Assembly: GCA_002633005.1 (NCBI GenBank)
Contig: NMRA01000333.1
Coordinates: forward strand, 158,321-222,320
From: Phoronis australis
Lineage: Eukaryota > Phoronida > Phoronidae
DNA length: 64,000 bases
Reading direction: 5' to 3'
In this document: positions 1 to 11,600 of the stretch, piece after piece
How the letters are laid out: each line of letters begins with the position of its first letter
Position numbering within the stretch: position 1 is the first letter of the stretch
Notes under the pieces: generated by a model
What the model saw: the letters and a program-made list of their open reading frames with translations, nothing else
Databases searched by the model: none
Told to the model about the DNA's origin: nothing
Made by a program: the position numbers and the translations under genes

Positions 1-1
1 A

Positions 2-412
2 CCAATTGTCAAGCCTGATAATGGAGCGAGCGTCGGGGATGCGTCTGGAAGTGTTCCTGTCGACACCGAAATGACTCGACCATCAGAAAAACTGGACTCA
101 CACCTGGTGTCAGGGGATATCAGTGTTGAGGGGAAAACTGAACGTGATGAGCGGAGTGCAAATATGAACACGGATGTTGGCGAGTCGGCTGTTCAAAGTG
201 AGGCCGGTCAGTCGGTGGGGGCGCCGGTATTGGTGGCCACAGTCAAGCACGAGCCTTCCCCACTTGAATTGGTGTACAGACAGCCTAACATGGACTACAA
301 TAAGCAGGAGGAGAATCCTGTCACTGATGAAACAAAGCACACAGTCACAGAGGCCGGGGATCACCCCGATGGTATTAACAAGAGTGAATCTTCCACGGAA
401 AATGTGGATTGA
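2..412 (+). CDS. C-terminal part of an unidentified acidic protein (gene enters from left edge)
   Basis: An open frame runs from base 2 (frame 2) to a TGA at 410-412, encoding about 136 residues. No splice acceptor is needed inside the window, so this is probably the last coding exon, or part of it. The sequence is rich in Glu, Asp, Ser, Thr and Val with no hydrophobic stretch, zinc ligands or recognisable fold, which suggests a disordered acidic tail. A short basic-proline patch (VKHEPSPLELVYRQP, about residues 81-95) stands out. The first in-frame Met is at base 71, but the frame is open upstream of it, so that Met need not be the start. I do not recognise the protein. That it is coding is inferred from the long uninterrupted frame and higher GC than the flanking AT-rich DNA. 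Confidence 0.6.
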   Translation, partial: PIVKPDNGASVGDASGSVPVDTEMTRPSEKLDSHLVSGDISVEGKTERDERSANMNTDVGESAVQSEAGQSVGAPVLVATVKHEPSPLELVYRQPNMDYNKQEENPVTDETKHTVTEAGDHPDGINKSESSTENVD

Positions 413-517
413 TTCGCACACTCGTTGTTAGTTCAATTAAACATTTGTACGTCCCTATGAGTTACGAACAGTTGATTGTAATGGTTTCAAGCTTCACTCA
501 CTTTTGGTTTATAATGT

Positions 518-523
518 AATAAA
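518..523 (+). terminator. Candidate poly(A) signal AATAAA of the left-edge gene
   Basis: AATAAA lies 106 bp downstream of the TGA at 410-412, a usual distance for a short animal 3' UTR. A second AATAAA occurs near 3251, so a longer UTR cannot be excluded. Confidence 0.4.
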
Positions 524-3500
524 AAATACATTTAGATCGCGCGGAGCTGTTAGTGTGTTTTTGCACTTGTATTTATTAAGTGTTGATTATCGATGGGAAA
601 CATTGTGGAAAGTCAATTTATTTCGATTCATTGCTTGACGTGATATGATTTCATGTAACCACATTTTCCATTGAGAGCAAAATATGCATGATTTTTGTGT
701 TCTTGCATTTGCATGTAGCAAAATTCACAGTCTTTTTACCTTGAAGCTGCATTTTGCCCTGTTTCATTGGCTAAAAAGCGAAAATTAAATTGGGCATTAT
801 ACTGTCGTAAAATTGGTTTACTCATTTCCCTTACTGCGATTGGATTATGTTACCTTTACCAACAAGAACTTCAAAACTTATCAGAGACGATACTTCACTG
901 GGATTGGTCAACCTTAAAATTAACAATAAAAATGGCACATGGATTTGTTGTATGTAACTTGAGTCATTCTGGAGAAATTCAAGATTGCATAAGCGTGGTA
1001 TTGTTTTAACCCAAAGCACTTCGGTTAAAAATTTAACATTGGTGGCTAAACAGCGGCAAAATGGCCCTTGGACATTGTGTACTTTTTCCTCGGTTTCTAA
1101 CAGTAGTTTTCTAAATAAACTGGACAAAATTCGACCGAAGTCTCAGACTCCACTGCCAATCTTGGACAAACTGCTTGCCATCATAATTTGGCAGTTTAGC
1201 GGGTGAACAATGAAATAGCTATTTTTGTCAAACTTTGATGTGATGTTATTGCGCCAAACTGTTGTTTTTTTGTGAATGGACCTTGGTAAGTTGTCAAAAT
1301 TTTGACAAAGTGCATTGAGCAACAGCTGTCAAGATTTAGCCAGAATTGAAAATGAATGGTTAAGTCATGGTTGTGTGCGTCAAAACCTTGTAGAATTTTG
1401 AGGTTAACCATCCAGTTCATTTTGAAAACTGCCGTACATTTCAGGCTTTCTAAGCTACAGACTTCTGTCATGTAATCAAATGTACTCTCGCTATGTTTCA
1501 GTGCTAACAACATCGTGTGTGGAATATATTTCAGTATGCATTGAACGTATCGCTCAAGTTGTATTCAGGCACGGGAGAAATCTTTTCTGTCGTGTATACT
1601 GTAGCTTGCTAACACATTTACCTGTGTTAAAATTTTCTGCTAAGGGAGACGTAGCTATGTAACTGGTTGAAGGATTTCTCACTGTGGTTGTGTTGAAGCC
1701 CATAATGCAACACTTTGCGTCACCTGCATGAATACAACGCAGCACATTTTCCCAAAAAAATTTTTAAAAAGGAAGGATAAGGTGATGGCTGGGGAGACTT
1801 GTATCACGTCCATGACACGACACAGTTTGGACAGAGTGCTCGATTTGTGTCACTAAATATTGTTAATAGGAGTGTTGCGGACAAATAATGGCGAGAAGAA
1901 CTCACATTGAGAAGTGAGCGATTGAGTCACAGTGACTGTGTTATTGTAAGAGATATCTCTTGCTAGAACTGAAAATTTCAAAATTGCACATGTCAAGAGT
2001 CGTGTGGCAGGTCTATTAAGTGCACAGTCTGAGGGGAGATAACTTCTTCACCTGCAGGCTATAGTGCAACATACTGTTGAAACAATACACTATTGTGGGC
2101 TTATATAGTAAATTACTCTCCTCTCTTTCTCTCTCTCATTAATTGTAGGTTGTAGGTATTCACGAAAACTTATTATTGCAATTAACTTGATGAGTGGTCA
2201 CTTGTTATGACTTGCTTAGACGAAATTAAGTTGACGAACACAGATTTTTTCAACTCTGTTCGTCCAGCACTTACAGACTGACAGTAGTCGCATATGCTAG
2301 ATGTATGAGCGGAATCTTTTGACGGTAAAAGGTCATCACAGTTCATTGTCCATGTAACATCCTGGGTTGGAGTCCTTTGCAGTGGCATTAAAGTCAGGTG
2401 GAAAGCTTGGAAACTGCGATAAATTAAGTTTGAGGTGACAAATCAAGCAACGAGCAACCTCACTCAATCTTTGGTGTAAGACGTGGAAATTTAAAAATGC
2501 AAACTAGCACCTGTAAATGTTCCTCCTCAAACTACGAACTAATGCAAAAGGTTCACAGGTGGCGCTGCGTGTGACTTATTGTTAACACTTCCTCATTCGG
2601 GAATCTGGTCTAGTTCCATCAATGGAGTTCACCCAGGTTTTAGCTAAAATGGTGTTTGATTTTATTTAGGGCGCTGTTCCTTTACGTAACTTGTGAAGGC
2701 TGTCATTCAAGTTTGAATATGAAAAATTACCAACTTTGCAAATTTTCGCTCTTTCAAAATTTTAAAAAATGCAGTGCCACATTTGCAGTAGTTTGCTTGC
2801 AACCATTTTTACTACGACTTTTTTTAAAATGAGTCGGGGCCCGTTTTAAAGAGCTGTGCTTGCTTTAAAAGTCGTGAATATGGTTTTGGCAAATGTGATC
2901 ATATTTAAGTTTTTATTCCAGAACAATTCATTGTCATGGTTTATGAATGTGTCTACTCGACGCAAGTGTGAATGAACTTTGATCATACTCGTGTCTGAAG
3001 CAAGTGTTTCTTTGATGCAAATATGGAGTGTTGCCTTTGCAAAAATGTGCCCACGATTGTCTTTGTTACGACCAGACTTGTTGTAATCTTTGGTAAAACA
3101 GACCCCTGAATTCTGAAGGTAAAGGTCTTGATTTTATGTTCCTTCTCTGCAGTTGTAACCCTTTCTACGGGACTGGGCGTATTTGTGTTTCAAATGCTTG
3201 CAGTCATTTGTTCCTGTATGCGCCCATAAAATGACCTAGTTTTTCATTGCAATAAAATTAGTAAATATTGAGGAAAAGACTGAAAACTTATTGTAACTAT
3301 GCCAAATGTTTACTTGAAATTAGGACAGGAATGTTTTGATTTTGTGAATATTTGTGACTTGTATGTATTAGATTAAGAAATTTTCATCAACTGTTGTTTC
3401 ATCGCTTGTGAATAACTCCATGGTCACTCAGTGTCCATGACTCCTTGGTCACTCAGTGTCCATGACTCCTTGGTCACTTCGTGTCCATAACTCCATGGTT

Positions 3501-4144
3501 ACTCAATGTCCCCAGTGTACAGAATTAAAGTTTAGCGTGTGCATCTGTAAAACATCTTATTGTCTCTTTGTTTTAGATTTGTAGTGTTAAGTTTTTCTGT
3601 GATAGTGCAGACGCTGCACTGGCTATTGTTATTATTTTGTTGACTCTGTTAATGTTGTACAATTTCAACTGCCGCTGTTAATATTTAATGAACTTTCATA
3701 GCATTCAGCATCTATCTTGTGTGCCCGTGTGTATATTGTACTTAAGCATAGATAAATATAAATAACACATTACATACAACTGCCTTCGACTTTCTTGTTA
3801 ATCAGTGCTCAGGGTTTAATATCTTGCATATATCTCAACACGAACTTGGACATAAATTTATAACAGCAATCGTCAGACCGCCTTTTGTCAAAACAAAGTC
3901 TACAGAAATCTATGCCACAATACATCAAGTGACTCCACTCAAAGCTGAACGTCTCTTCAACTTCCAAGCACATTTGTCAGGAAGCATCTCTTTGACTGAA
4001 GTGGCAAACACTTGACACTCTAAGCATAAACAGACACACTTCCGCTGTTAAAACCATCAGAAAAGACGGCTATTTTCATCAATAGTCAAACTGGTTTTCT
4101 ATTCACACATCGCGCATGTTTGTGTTCATGTATACACTCCACTT
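524..4144. other. Non-coding interval between convergent genes
   Basis: AT-rich DNA between the left-edge gene (+) and NDUFB3 (-). The open frames here (for example 767-1009 and 1196-1513) are short, lack splice context and resemble no family I know. A 25-bp minisatellite lies at 3414-3511. ATTAAA on the minus strand at 3815-3820, about 325 bp beyond the NDUFB3 stop, may be that gene's poly(A) signal. Nothing else could be supported. Confidence 0.5.
3414..3511. repeat. 25-bp minisatellite, about 4 copies
   Basis: Four tandem units of about 25 bp built on ACTCCTTGGTCACTCAGTGT plus CCATG. The two central copies are nearly identical and the outer ones have a few substitutions. It lies between convergent genes. 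Confidence 0.8.
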
Positions 4145-5194
4145 CTAATGATGATGGTCATCGTCACTTCCATACATCTTTGTGTACATTGTGTGTGCAC
4201 CGATGGTGAGAACGGCAGCACCCAATGCCAAAGGAAATCCCCTGAACACATGGTTGACGGCATTCTTGTACCTCGAGCCAGACCAAAGTGGCTTTTGAAA
4301 ACGCCAGACTTCGTTCCTGCAATGTCACAAGATTCATAAAGATTACGACTACAGTAACGGTTTTTGATTACTGGCCTAATTGACCTATCGCAAGCTCCAC
4401 CCCCTTGCGTAATGTCGACTAACAAACAATAAGCTTTACCCGGCAACGTGGTGTTTATCTGGTAAAATGGCAGCTTGGAAACGAAGGTGTGTCAAGAATG
4501 ATGAGTTCTAAATGATCAGTTAAGCCGTCACTCAAAATCCTGGCAATAGGTCAATTATAAAAACATGTGCATATTATGATAAAGTAGACATGCTGTCACA
4601 ATCTCATTTTTCGACGAGAAGAATGATCAGTCATATGAGTGTTCCAGAGTACAAAGACATTTCAGTAGCAAGTCTGGTACTGTGAAAAACTTCAAAAAAG
4701 TCCAATAACTGAATTGAAGTAAGTTCATTAAAAACACCAATAAAGAAGGCATAAACCCATGCGAGCGTAGCAACCACTGTATGCTACTACAAGTACAAGA
4801 CTACAAGTGTAGTCACACGAACACGACACGAGAGAAAGACCACGTATTTATAGTCTTGGTACAAATAATCATAATGATAATCGTATCATAGTTTATATGT
4901 ATATCTTAACGCTACATACACTAATACAGTCACAGATGAGAAACTGACAGTAAGCGAACATAACCCCTCACCCCTGCCCTGGACCAGTAGAGCCCAGAGC
5001 CAGTAGAGGTAGGCTACACAGGACAGCGGATCCCTGGCTAAAGTGATGTAGTCGTAGCATTTGTGTATTTACCTCATCCATGGGTCTTTTAAACCTTTTT
5101 CGGCTAGTTTTTTCTGAATGTTAACTAATTCTGGACAGTCCTCTACTTTGTAAATACGCCAGTCTGGCACCGGCGGTGTTCCGGAGCCCCCCAT
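4145..5194 (-). CDS. NDUFB3: NADH dehydrogenase [ubiquinone] 1 beta subcomplex subunit 3 (complex I B12 subunit), complete, 2 exons
   Basis: Exon 1 is 5194-5073 (ATG at 5194-5192, donor GTAAAT, phase 2). Exon 2 is 4316-4145 (acceptor TTGCAG, stop TAG at 4147-4145). The joined product is 97 residues; the human protein is 98. Family hallmarks seen are PDWRIYKVE near residue 9, [18 protein letters not shown] at about 30-47, one hydrophobic segment at about 65-85 ([18 protein letters not shown]) and a His-rich C-terminus (DDDHHH). NDUFB3 is a single-span accessory subunit of the membrane arm of mitochondrial complex I, in the inner membrane. The start is chosen because it is the first Met of the exon and matches the family's length. 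The gene is divergent from ANKMY2. Splice phases agree exactly, so I am confident of the whole model. Confidence 0.93.
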
Positions 5195-5675
5195 ATCACA
5201 AGAAGGTAGGATAACAGAAGCCAACCTGAGCTTGGCTTCAATATGGTGTATTGTGGTACGGTCTCACAAGGGGTGTAACGCTTTGATATGCTCTTAACCT
5301 TTGCACAATATTGACCCAAATGGAGTCAAATACGTGAAAACGAGATTATAAAATATTGTGAAACAGAATGCTCTCAATTGCATTAGTTCATTTCCATAAA
5401 ATGAAATATTCTGGGACAAGATAATCGATGACTCCATTTCCGCAATGAACTCGTCCATCGAAATGGTGTTCAGAGTTTTTTAACAAATTGTCATATAGAA
5501 TTCTACTGAGTTTTTCCAGAGAGCAAAAATATTAATATGTCAGAAAATTTGAATCTTATCTGAATAATAGCTCATAGTTTATGGAGATCTGAGTAACAGT
5601 GTTTGTTTGAGACTACACTTGTCGCGCCACATGTCGACCGATTTAATAACCAAATAAAGCACAAGCAGAAGAAGA
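5195..5675. promoter_or_regulatory. Putative bidirectional promoter between NDUFB3 (-) and ANKMY2 (+)
   Basis: Only 481 bp separate the two divergent start codons, so both 5' UTRs and core promoters must lie here unless upstream non-coding exons exist. No TATA box in a convincing position was seen. The assignment rests on gene arrangement only. Confidence 0.55.
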
Positions 5676-8600
5676 ATGGCGCTAAGAGTCGAGTTGACAG
5701 AGAGCGAAAAGAAGTTGATAGAACATGTTCAGAAAGGTTTGCTGTGCTGTCTGATGGCATGAAGATTGTTCTACGACTTTCACGTTTCCATTTATTATCG
5801 TTTGGCCACTTAAAACAATTTATATCCCGCTACGCAAAACTGAAACAAGTCTACTTACTACTAGTACTAGTACTAAGCCAGATCGTGGCTTTTTCTAGAG
5901 AATTCTAAAGTCGAGAAACGTGAGACCCATGGTTAGCTGACCAAGCAGAAGCTTGCTTTAAAGGAAAGTGCATCTTTTAAAAAATCCCCGTGCATTGCTC
6001 TACTGCTGGCCATGCTTCAAACAAAGGACGGTTAAAAATGTTGATTTAAATTTCAGGACAATTCCACATTCATTTAAAGAAACTTGGCTTGCAAAAAAGC
6101 ACACCTTGCACCTTTGCAGTTGATTTGTACAAGAATCACTGGTAATGGTGCAATTACACATGTTCACTAGTTATGCCTCAGGGAGAGTGCTTACAATATG
6201 CAACCAATCTGTACGGCTGACTGCCTAAACAACCAGCTTTCCTGAGGGTCTAGATTTGACAGGCACAATTCCGGTCTTGACAATGTATTTTTGACTGTGT
6301 CATCTAAGAAGTTTTCTCATGGACTAATAACAGGATAGGACAAGGATGAATGATGTTGACTATTACAACTGTGTCATCGACTATTCTTATATCACAAACA
6401 CTGACCAATGTTCCTTTTGCATGGAGTATGCCTATAGTCATAATGCTAAATTGTCGTGAGAGACTGTCCGGAGTTGGTATATGGTGCAACTCTGGACGGT
6501 CTGGGGTCAACAGAAAACCACAGTTCAACTGTGAGTCTACACCAATGTAATAAATGATAGTAGTTCTACTTGCTCATTTTGCCGCGTCAGCTGCAGGTGT
6601 GCTTATCTCTTTTATGACACACAAAGTGTGACTGGGCAAAGCTTTTTCGAAATAATGTGGATAAAACAGTGGAGTGTGAGACCCCTGAGGTCCCTGTCAA
6701 GTCCTCACGACAATTCTACGTTATGAATATTGCATCAGCAATGACTTGATAATTAAACACTGGCTGAACATGATGTAAAAGTGCAATATCATGCGCTGAA
6801 AATAGTGATTTTACAACTTTTAGCTTGAAAAGTTCAGTAAGGGTGAAAACTAAAAGTTTAGCATCAAAAACCATGTAATTAAATTTAGTTTATTTACCAG
6901 TATCTTAATGGAGACAGACATGCTTCTTCACTCTATTGTATTCATCATGGTAGATAATTGGCATGTAAGTCGCAATGCTAGACAATACGAATGCTTATTA
7001 CAATGAACTAGATTAATGTTTGGATTTGGAAACCCCTGTGTCTGGTATTGAAACTAATCAAGAGCCTAATTCTGATGGAATACACGGGCAGGACAAGTGT
7101 TGCTGCCAGCTGACATTAGGTGGCACCACTGTTCTACGGAATTTGAAATACACCTAAAGTGTCCAATGATGATGTCATTCCCTTAAATGCCTCTGTGAAG
7201 ACTGAACCGCCCACCAGCAGACAATGCCCTTTGCCATCTTGACCAGTCTTAGACGCATCATTGGAGGAGACATGAGTTTGAGTCCCCCCACTCAACCTGC
7301 AGATTTTTCTGCAATTTGTTTGCAAGGTCCTCACAATTAAAATTGGGTGAAACGATGTAGGTTGCGGGTACAAACAATCAAAAGCTATTGAAGTGACTGT
7401 CTCGTTATATGGGAGTTTTAGGAAGCATTTCCCAAGATTTTTTTTTGAAACTTACAGCTTTTTTGGATTTTATAATTGTTAAAAATTGGTTAGTATAAGT
7501 CATTGCAAGAACGAGTAAACTCTGCATAGTTAAAACTAGGTTTCATGGATTTTGAATCAGTATTTTATGAATAATCTTGACTGATACTTAAAAGTTTTGT
7601 AGGACCTTATCAACCAGTATGGATATTTTTAAGCCAAATACCAATACATGTATAGGTTACCACAGATTGTAGTAACGTAGGCACTCTGTAGAATGTAACA
7701 TTTGGTCATTTTTGTTGTTTCTCCGTGTTTGTCATGACTGAAGATTTGCCAGTCTGCTAAAGCATGATGCTCTATTACACAATTTACAACTACCGTATTC
7801 GCCCTAATAAGTGCCCAGGGCGGGGAGCGCTTATTATAACCCACGGTGGTTGAAACCCGGTCTCCAAAATGGGTGAAATCGGAAGCTAAGATTCATCATA
7901 TTTACTCTGTGTGACGTATCAGTAATCTATGAAAGACTTTCTACAAAATCGTGGTGCACTGCTATCAAACTTTGCTGCTAAATTACGATGCATCATTTTA
8001 CAGAAAATTGTACTGAAATCCCAGGGTGAAAACTCGCTTCACAGTCGTCGATATGACGACTTGAATGCTTGAATAAAAATAGTTTCGACTCAAGCAAATT
8101 ACCTGAAATCCTCCTTAAGTTTTCCAAGTAGCGTCTACCAGAGTTCATTTGCCAGAGGAGAGACCGTCTTTTGGCCAGAGCCACGCAATTTAACGTGCTA
8201 GATGTGCATCGTATCTAAAGAAATTTGCACAAGCAGTAGGCCTAAACCAGAACATGTTTCATTCAGCACTTGCCAGTCTCATGTGCTAAAAACGTTCGAC
8301 ATTTGTCTCTGTAAGGCCCATATTAGTCGCCGTGTGGCTGGATGCGTACGTAACTATCTGACAGTAGGACTGTAGGTAAGGCATTTTTCGCATGTACATA
8401 TTCATGGACTGGGCGCTTATTTTAGCAAAGTCTGAAAACGAGTGGCGGGGCGCTTATAGGGGCATGGGCGGTTAATACGGCGAATACGATAAGTTTGCTC
8501 CATTGTTGCTCGGATAATTGACAAGACTCAGAGAACATATTTGCTTTCAGGTGATATTGATGATGTAAAGCGGATACTGTCTGACTCTGAGAACAAAGTC

Positions 8601-11600
8601 ACAGTTGACTGCCTGGACGAGGTGAGGATAAACACAAGAAGTAATACTTTCGATGATATGAATGATGATCACAGACTCTGGTCCTGTGTATAGACTAGCT
8701 TGGAACCCCTTAGTGTCAAGTGAACTTAAAAGTCATAGGAACTAATGATGCGATTACCAGTTAAAGCCCTTGCATTTGTTACCTGTGTGTTAGGTTAACA
8801 AGCATACTTGTTTGTGCCACGGGGTTTTCTTGAATACTGATGCAGTGGTGTAATTTTTGTGGTATTTTGGTAATTTTAGCACCTTAATCGATTGAACTTC
8901 TGCAATGAAATAGGAAAGCAAATGAACACATATTCTCTGATCGCAAACACGCATAACAAATGCTGCGCGTGTGCACTTTAATCAGTTACAGGCAAATCCG
9001 ATTAATAACTAATGAGAAGGATGTAACATTTTTAATTATTTGTTTTCTCAATAAGCAAAATTTCAACTGATATCAGTTTAAATGATGTAGCAATACTCTT
9101 TTGATATGAGAGGGGGATTCCTTTTTGTAAGATTGAATTCTTGACATGATAGTGCAGTGCAGTCTCTATTTTTCCAATGCAGCATGGTATGACACCGCTG
9201 CAGCATGCGGCCTACCGTGGAAAGGTGGCGCTGTGTGAGCTACTCTTGGCCCACGGAGCAGACGTCAATAGCAACTCGCACCAATACGGGTACACAGCGC
9301 TCATGTTTGCTGCTCTGGCTGGTAACGTATTCGACTGTTAGACTATGTCACATGTGTAGTACACTGTAAAAACTAGGGAAATAGTCGATCTGGCAACGGC
9401 AATTCAACAGCACTGAATGATCTTATCTGAACAACTGTACAGTATTGGGGAATTTTGTTGAATTTAAGTGAAGATGTGACTAAGGCAAGTCTATGTTATG
9501 CAAGTTTTAAGGTTACGTAGTACCTTATTGACAGGTCGGTGTATTCAGCCTGCAATACCTACAGTAAAAGTATACTGTATGAAAACCTCTTTCAAACACA
9601 ACTCTGTGTTACGGTTTTACGTGGGTTTATTCTAGAGATCTACAAGATACATCTATTCACTATGCTGTCTAATTCTCAACTGAAAACTTGTTTGTCAGAA
9701 CTAAAGATCATATGCTCATGAGTCGTAATCAGATTTCAGAGAATTGTTTTGCACAACTTACACAATCTATGATTCTAGCTACCAGTGCCATATAAGGTTA
9801 TGTTTTGGACTCTGCAAGTTTAATGAAAACCACGAACATAACATATACGTCCTGAAAGTAGCAAGCAGATATAATTTGATTTTTGACTTTGAACAAGTTA
9901 AGTTACATGGGCATGTCTTTTTAGTAAAATTAAGCATAGGAAGATACATTGATAGGGAAACGTTATCAATAAGATGATTAGATTTTATGTGATGTTAATG
10001 TTCATAGCGAGGCCTCAATAATGCTGTTACAGTTTTCTAAACTATCATTTCGTTTTCATTTTTTTTTCATGAAAATCATGAAAGTCCTGTTGTTGATGCA
10101 TCAGTGGAACATTTTGAAAACAATGCCTAATTGTGTTTTGGAAAACAATGCATAAAGCACAGTGGCTGAAACTTTCACATGAATCCAATCACCTGTTTCT
10201 GAGATGTAATGTTGCGAAGTTAGCCAAATATTGACCTTTTGTAAGGCCCTAAATTAGCTTAATATTAGTTAAAGCTGTGTTGGGTGAATGTGCAATGCAT
10301 AATGCCAACAGTGTTGTATTAACACGTGCCTTGGTACAGCGAGTGAACCATGGCAGTAGTTAAGAAATTTCTAAACCAATTTCCAGGGTTTTAAAATATT
10401 TCGTCCATCAGGTTAATCACTTGATTACAAATAAGTTGTTTACCCTAGGTGATTCACGTAGAAGTCGTGTCTTTTGTAAAAATAACTTGATATGAAATTT
10501 CATTGCTGGTGTTCAGCTACTGTAGATTGAGCACTGTTCAGGCAATATGACTATTACCTTGGGAAATTCTGTTTCACAGAATGGGGACTATTGAATATTT
10601 TGATTTTATTTACGATATATCTCAAAAAATTGTGTCTTGATCAGGGTGAATGAACACTTATTTTTTGGTCATAACAAAACTCAAAGATGTCAATTTTAGC
10701 TTTATAAGCTTCTTCATTCTTCTATTAAACATTATTTAACTTTGAAGTTGGCGGTCTTTGACCCGCCTAAACAGCGCTCACTATTAGCTTTGGCAGTACA
10801 GTTATTTCTTTTCACCATGTATTCTATGTTGAAGACGTTTTGCTGTATCCTGTATATTGTGTACAAGAGGAATTCAAAGTTTCTTTGAGGTCAAGGCGTG
10901 ACCTTCGTTTTACCAGGATTTAATCGCTGTTGTTGAGAGGTGCATGATCTTTTTCCAGGAAGCGTGCCGTGCACCAAACTGATGTTGGAGCACGGGGCCA
11001 AGGTGTACCACACAAACTCTGTTGGCCGGACTGCTGCTCAAATGGCTGGTTTTGTCAGCCAACACCAGGTGGTGTCGCTCATCAACAACTTTGTCTCCAT
11101 TGAGGACCTAGAGTATTATACAAAACCACAGGGTATGGCATCTTGTTTAACGTTTGGAAATCTTAGAATGAAGTAAATTAAAGAGCTGACTTTGGACGAT
11201 ACAAGTGTTAAAAATCCATCACTCCTATTGGTTGTTCTTCATAAGCAGTGCGTTAAGTTAAAATGCTACAGACTTGGGATGAAGTTTAATTGTAAGAGTA
11301 CTTTAATACACATAAAAATGTGCAATGAGAGAAAATGTAGGCTGAAGCAGTGAACTGAGACGTCTTACGGATACATATATTTTGTTCTTCGTTCTGTAAC
11401 TTTTTACCTTACACCTCTGATGAAGAGTGTTCTGTACAGAACGGTCAATTTTTCTCATACGTGTATAGTCTATCAGTCTTTTTCAATCATTTTATTCTAA
11501 TTAATGTTTGTAACGGCTAATACTTATTTGGAAATTAGGGTACATCACAATATTGCTATGAAATTGATCTCAGTAGAAAAAATTCTATAGTCAAAAATTG

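Noticed and set aside
4148-4339. Plus-strand frame in the NDUFB3 region
   Set aside because: It is the shadow of NDUFB3 exon 2, which is coded on the minus strand with matching splice sites and family motifs.
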